Part shown: one piece after another, positions 63,251 through 64,000 of the stretch
How positions within the stretch are numbered: the stretch's first letter is position 1
Layout of the letters: every line of letters begins with the position of its first letter
From: Sulfurovum sp. XGS-02
GTDB taxonomy: Bacteria; Campylobacterota; Campylobacteria; Campylobacterales; Sulfurovaceae
Direction: 5' to 3'
Assembly: GCF_023213175.1 (NCBI RefSeq)
Contig: NZ_CP093312.1
Span: 620,001-684,000, forward strand
DNA: 64,000 nucleotides
Notes under the pieces: model-generated
Told to the model about the DNA's origin: nothing
Database searches by the model: none
What the model saw: the letters and a program-made list of their open reading frames with translations, nothing else
Made by a program: the position numbers and the translations under genes

Positions 63251-63853
63251 ATGGGTAATGAAGAGATTTTAACTATTGAAGATGATAAGAATCAAAAACT
63301 CTTTTACCGTTTTACCCCCGCAGCTTTAATTTCTAACTTCGTGCCCTTGATCGTTATCTTAGATGAGAAAGCAACACACTTTGAACATAAGATGTGGAAT
63401 GTACTCACGCCTCTGGATCATTTTGGATCTGAAAACAAAGCTCTTTTACAAAAACTGATAGAACAGATCGCCGAAGAGTATGAGTGTGAAGATCATATCT
63501 ATCTCTATGGGAGCGGTATGGGTGGTTATGACGCTCTTTTACAGGGAATTTTGTGCAGGGCAAATGCCGTCTATGCAGATGCACCTCGTATAAGACTGGA
63601 AGAGACAAAGGGTACAAATACACCCGCTAAAGAAAATGATCTGACCAATTTTTTAAATGGTACGGATGCCTTTCCTGTTTTTTACCTGTGTAAGAATGAA
63701 AATGTGTTGGAAGATGAAACGGCATATTTTGCAGATGCCTGTAAAGAATATGATATCAATGTCCATCTGGACTTTTGTCCAAAGTCAGAAGATGAAACCC
63801 AGATCATAAAAGAGGTTTTGGGTTTCTTTGAAAAGATGGCTTCTGAAGGATAA
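63251..63853 (+). CDS. Alpha/beta-hydrolase-like protein (200 aa), Asp2-like core
   Basis: This 200-aa protein has YLYGSGMGGYDALLQGILCRANAVYADAPRIRL near residues 85-120. G-S-G-M-G-G resembles a nucleophile elbow, here with Ser at the expected place. Its overall length is short for a full hydrolase. The end DAFPVFYLCKNENVLEDETAYFADACKEYDINVHLDF fits a Rossmann-like fold. It lies 58 bp after the previous gene. Related proteins are sometimes annotated with three-Y or Asp2 names. Activity is unproven. Confidence 0.55.
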   Translation: MGNEEILTIEDDKNQKLFYRFTPAALISNFVPLIVILDEKATHFEHKMWNVLTPLDHFGSENKALLQKLIEQIAEEYECEDHIYLYGSGMGGYDALLQGILCRANAVYADAPRIRLEETKGTNTPAKENDLTNFLNGTDAFPVFYLCKNENVLEDETAYFADACKEYDINVHLDFCPKSEDETQIIKEVLGFFEKMASEG

Positions 63854-63902
63854 AGAGGATATGAATGAGTATTAATGTAAACTTTTATAAAAAAGGATAT
63901 TC

Positions 63903-64000
63903 ATGGATATGAGTATGCACATGGAACCGATCAATCTGGTCAAGTCATTGAGTGGCACCTACAAACAAGCAGATAAAGAGATGGTGGTAGAGGTACTTAA
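63903..64000 (+). CDS. Start of a further gene of the terminal cluster (partial)
   Basis: An ATG at 63903 after AAGGATATTC opens a frame MDMSMHMEPINLVKSLSGTY that runs past the window edge (32 complete residues visible). Several ATGs follow each other, so the exact start is uncertain (63903, 63909, 63915 or 63921). No family can be named from this fragment. Confidence 0.5.
   Translation, partial: MDMSMHMEPINLVKSLSGTYKQADKEMVVEVL

Overview
The window reads as chromosome of a Campylobacterota (epsilonproteobacterial) species, probably Sulfurovum- or Sulfurimonas-like. The signs are moderate AT-richness, short AT-rich intergenic gaps, and the block msbA-cysS-murJ / ruvA / alpha-beta hydrolase-murF, which I recall in the same relative order in Campylobacter. 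Two-gene sets such as PA2779/PA2778, a DctQ-DctM fusion and an unpaired gltB fit a free-living marine or sulfur-oxidising member. The genus call is inference.

Positions 1-23,406 are core chromosome: msbA and cysS (minus strand), a TonB receptor and an iron-sulfur polyferredoxin, murJ, ruvA, a c-type cytochrome, a flavoprotein, an L,D-transpeptidase lipoprotein, a PA2779/PA2778 peptidase pair, hydrolase-murF, several secreted or cytosolic proteins (META, lysozyme-like, CHAD), a fused TRAP permease, MoxR, a cytidine deaminase-like enzyme and a fructosamine-kinase-like protein.

Positions ~23,614-41,334 are a 17.7-kb AT-rich mobile island inserted into the CxxC active-site codons of a membrane-anchored TlpA/thioredoxin-like gene. 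The 5' piece ends at 23,613 and the 3' piece resumes near 41,335. The island is bounded by imperfect 28-bp terminal inverted repeats. It carries a DUF4365-type nuclease-like gene, three large tyrosine-recombinase-family proteins with a small coiled-coil partner, a complete divergent homologue of the very gene it interrupts, and a six-gene coupled operon: hsdM-hsdS-SIR2-like-OLD-type ATPase/TOPRIM-hsdR-YgjP metallopeptidase. The SIR2/OLD pair inside the type I restriction-modification operon is the best candidate for a little-described defence module. The right end holds about 630 bp of structured non-coding DNA: 31-bp-spaced repeats, nested inverted repeats and a second copy of the terminal repeat.

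Positions 41,335-64,000 return to core chromosome: modE-modA-modB-modC with a ModE-type palindrome, a NIT-domain hybrid histidine kinase, a PhnA-like protein, an RND pump, a large MscS channel, a disulfide reductase, recO (apparently with an ATC start), gltB, an inositol-monophosphatase-family enzyme, accD, a ThiE-like protein, and the start of an unrecognised gene cluster that runs off the end.
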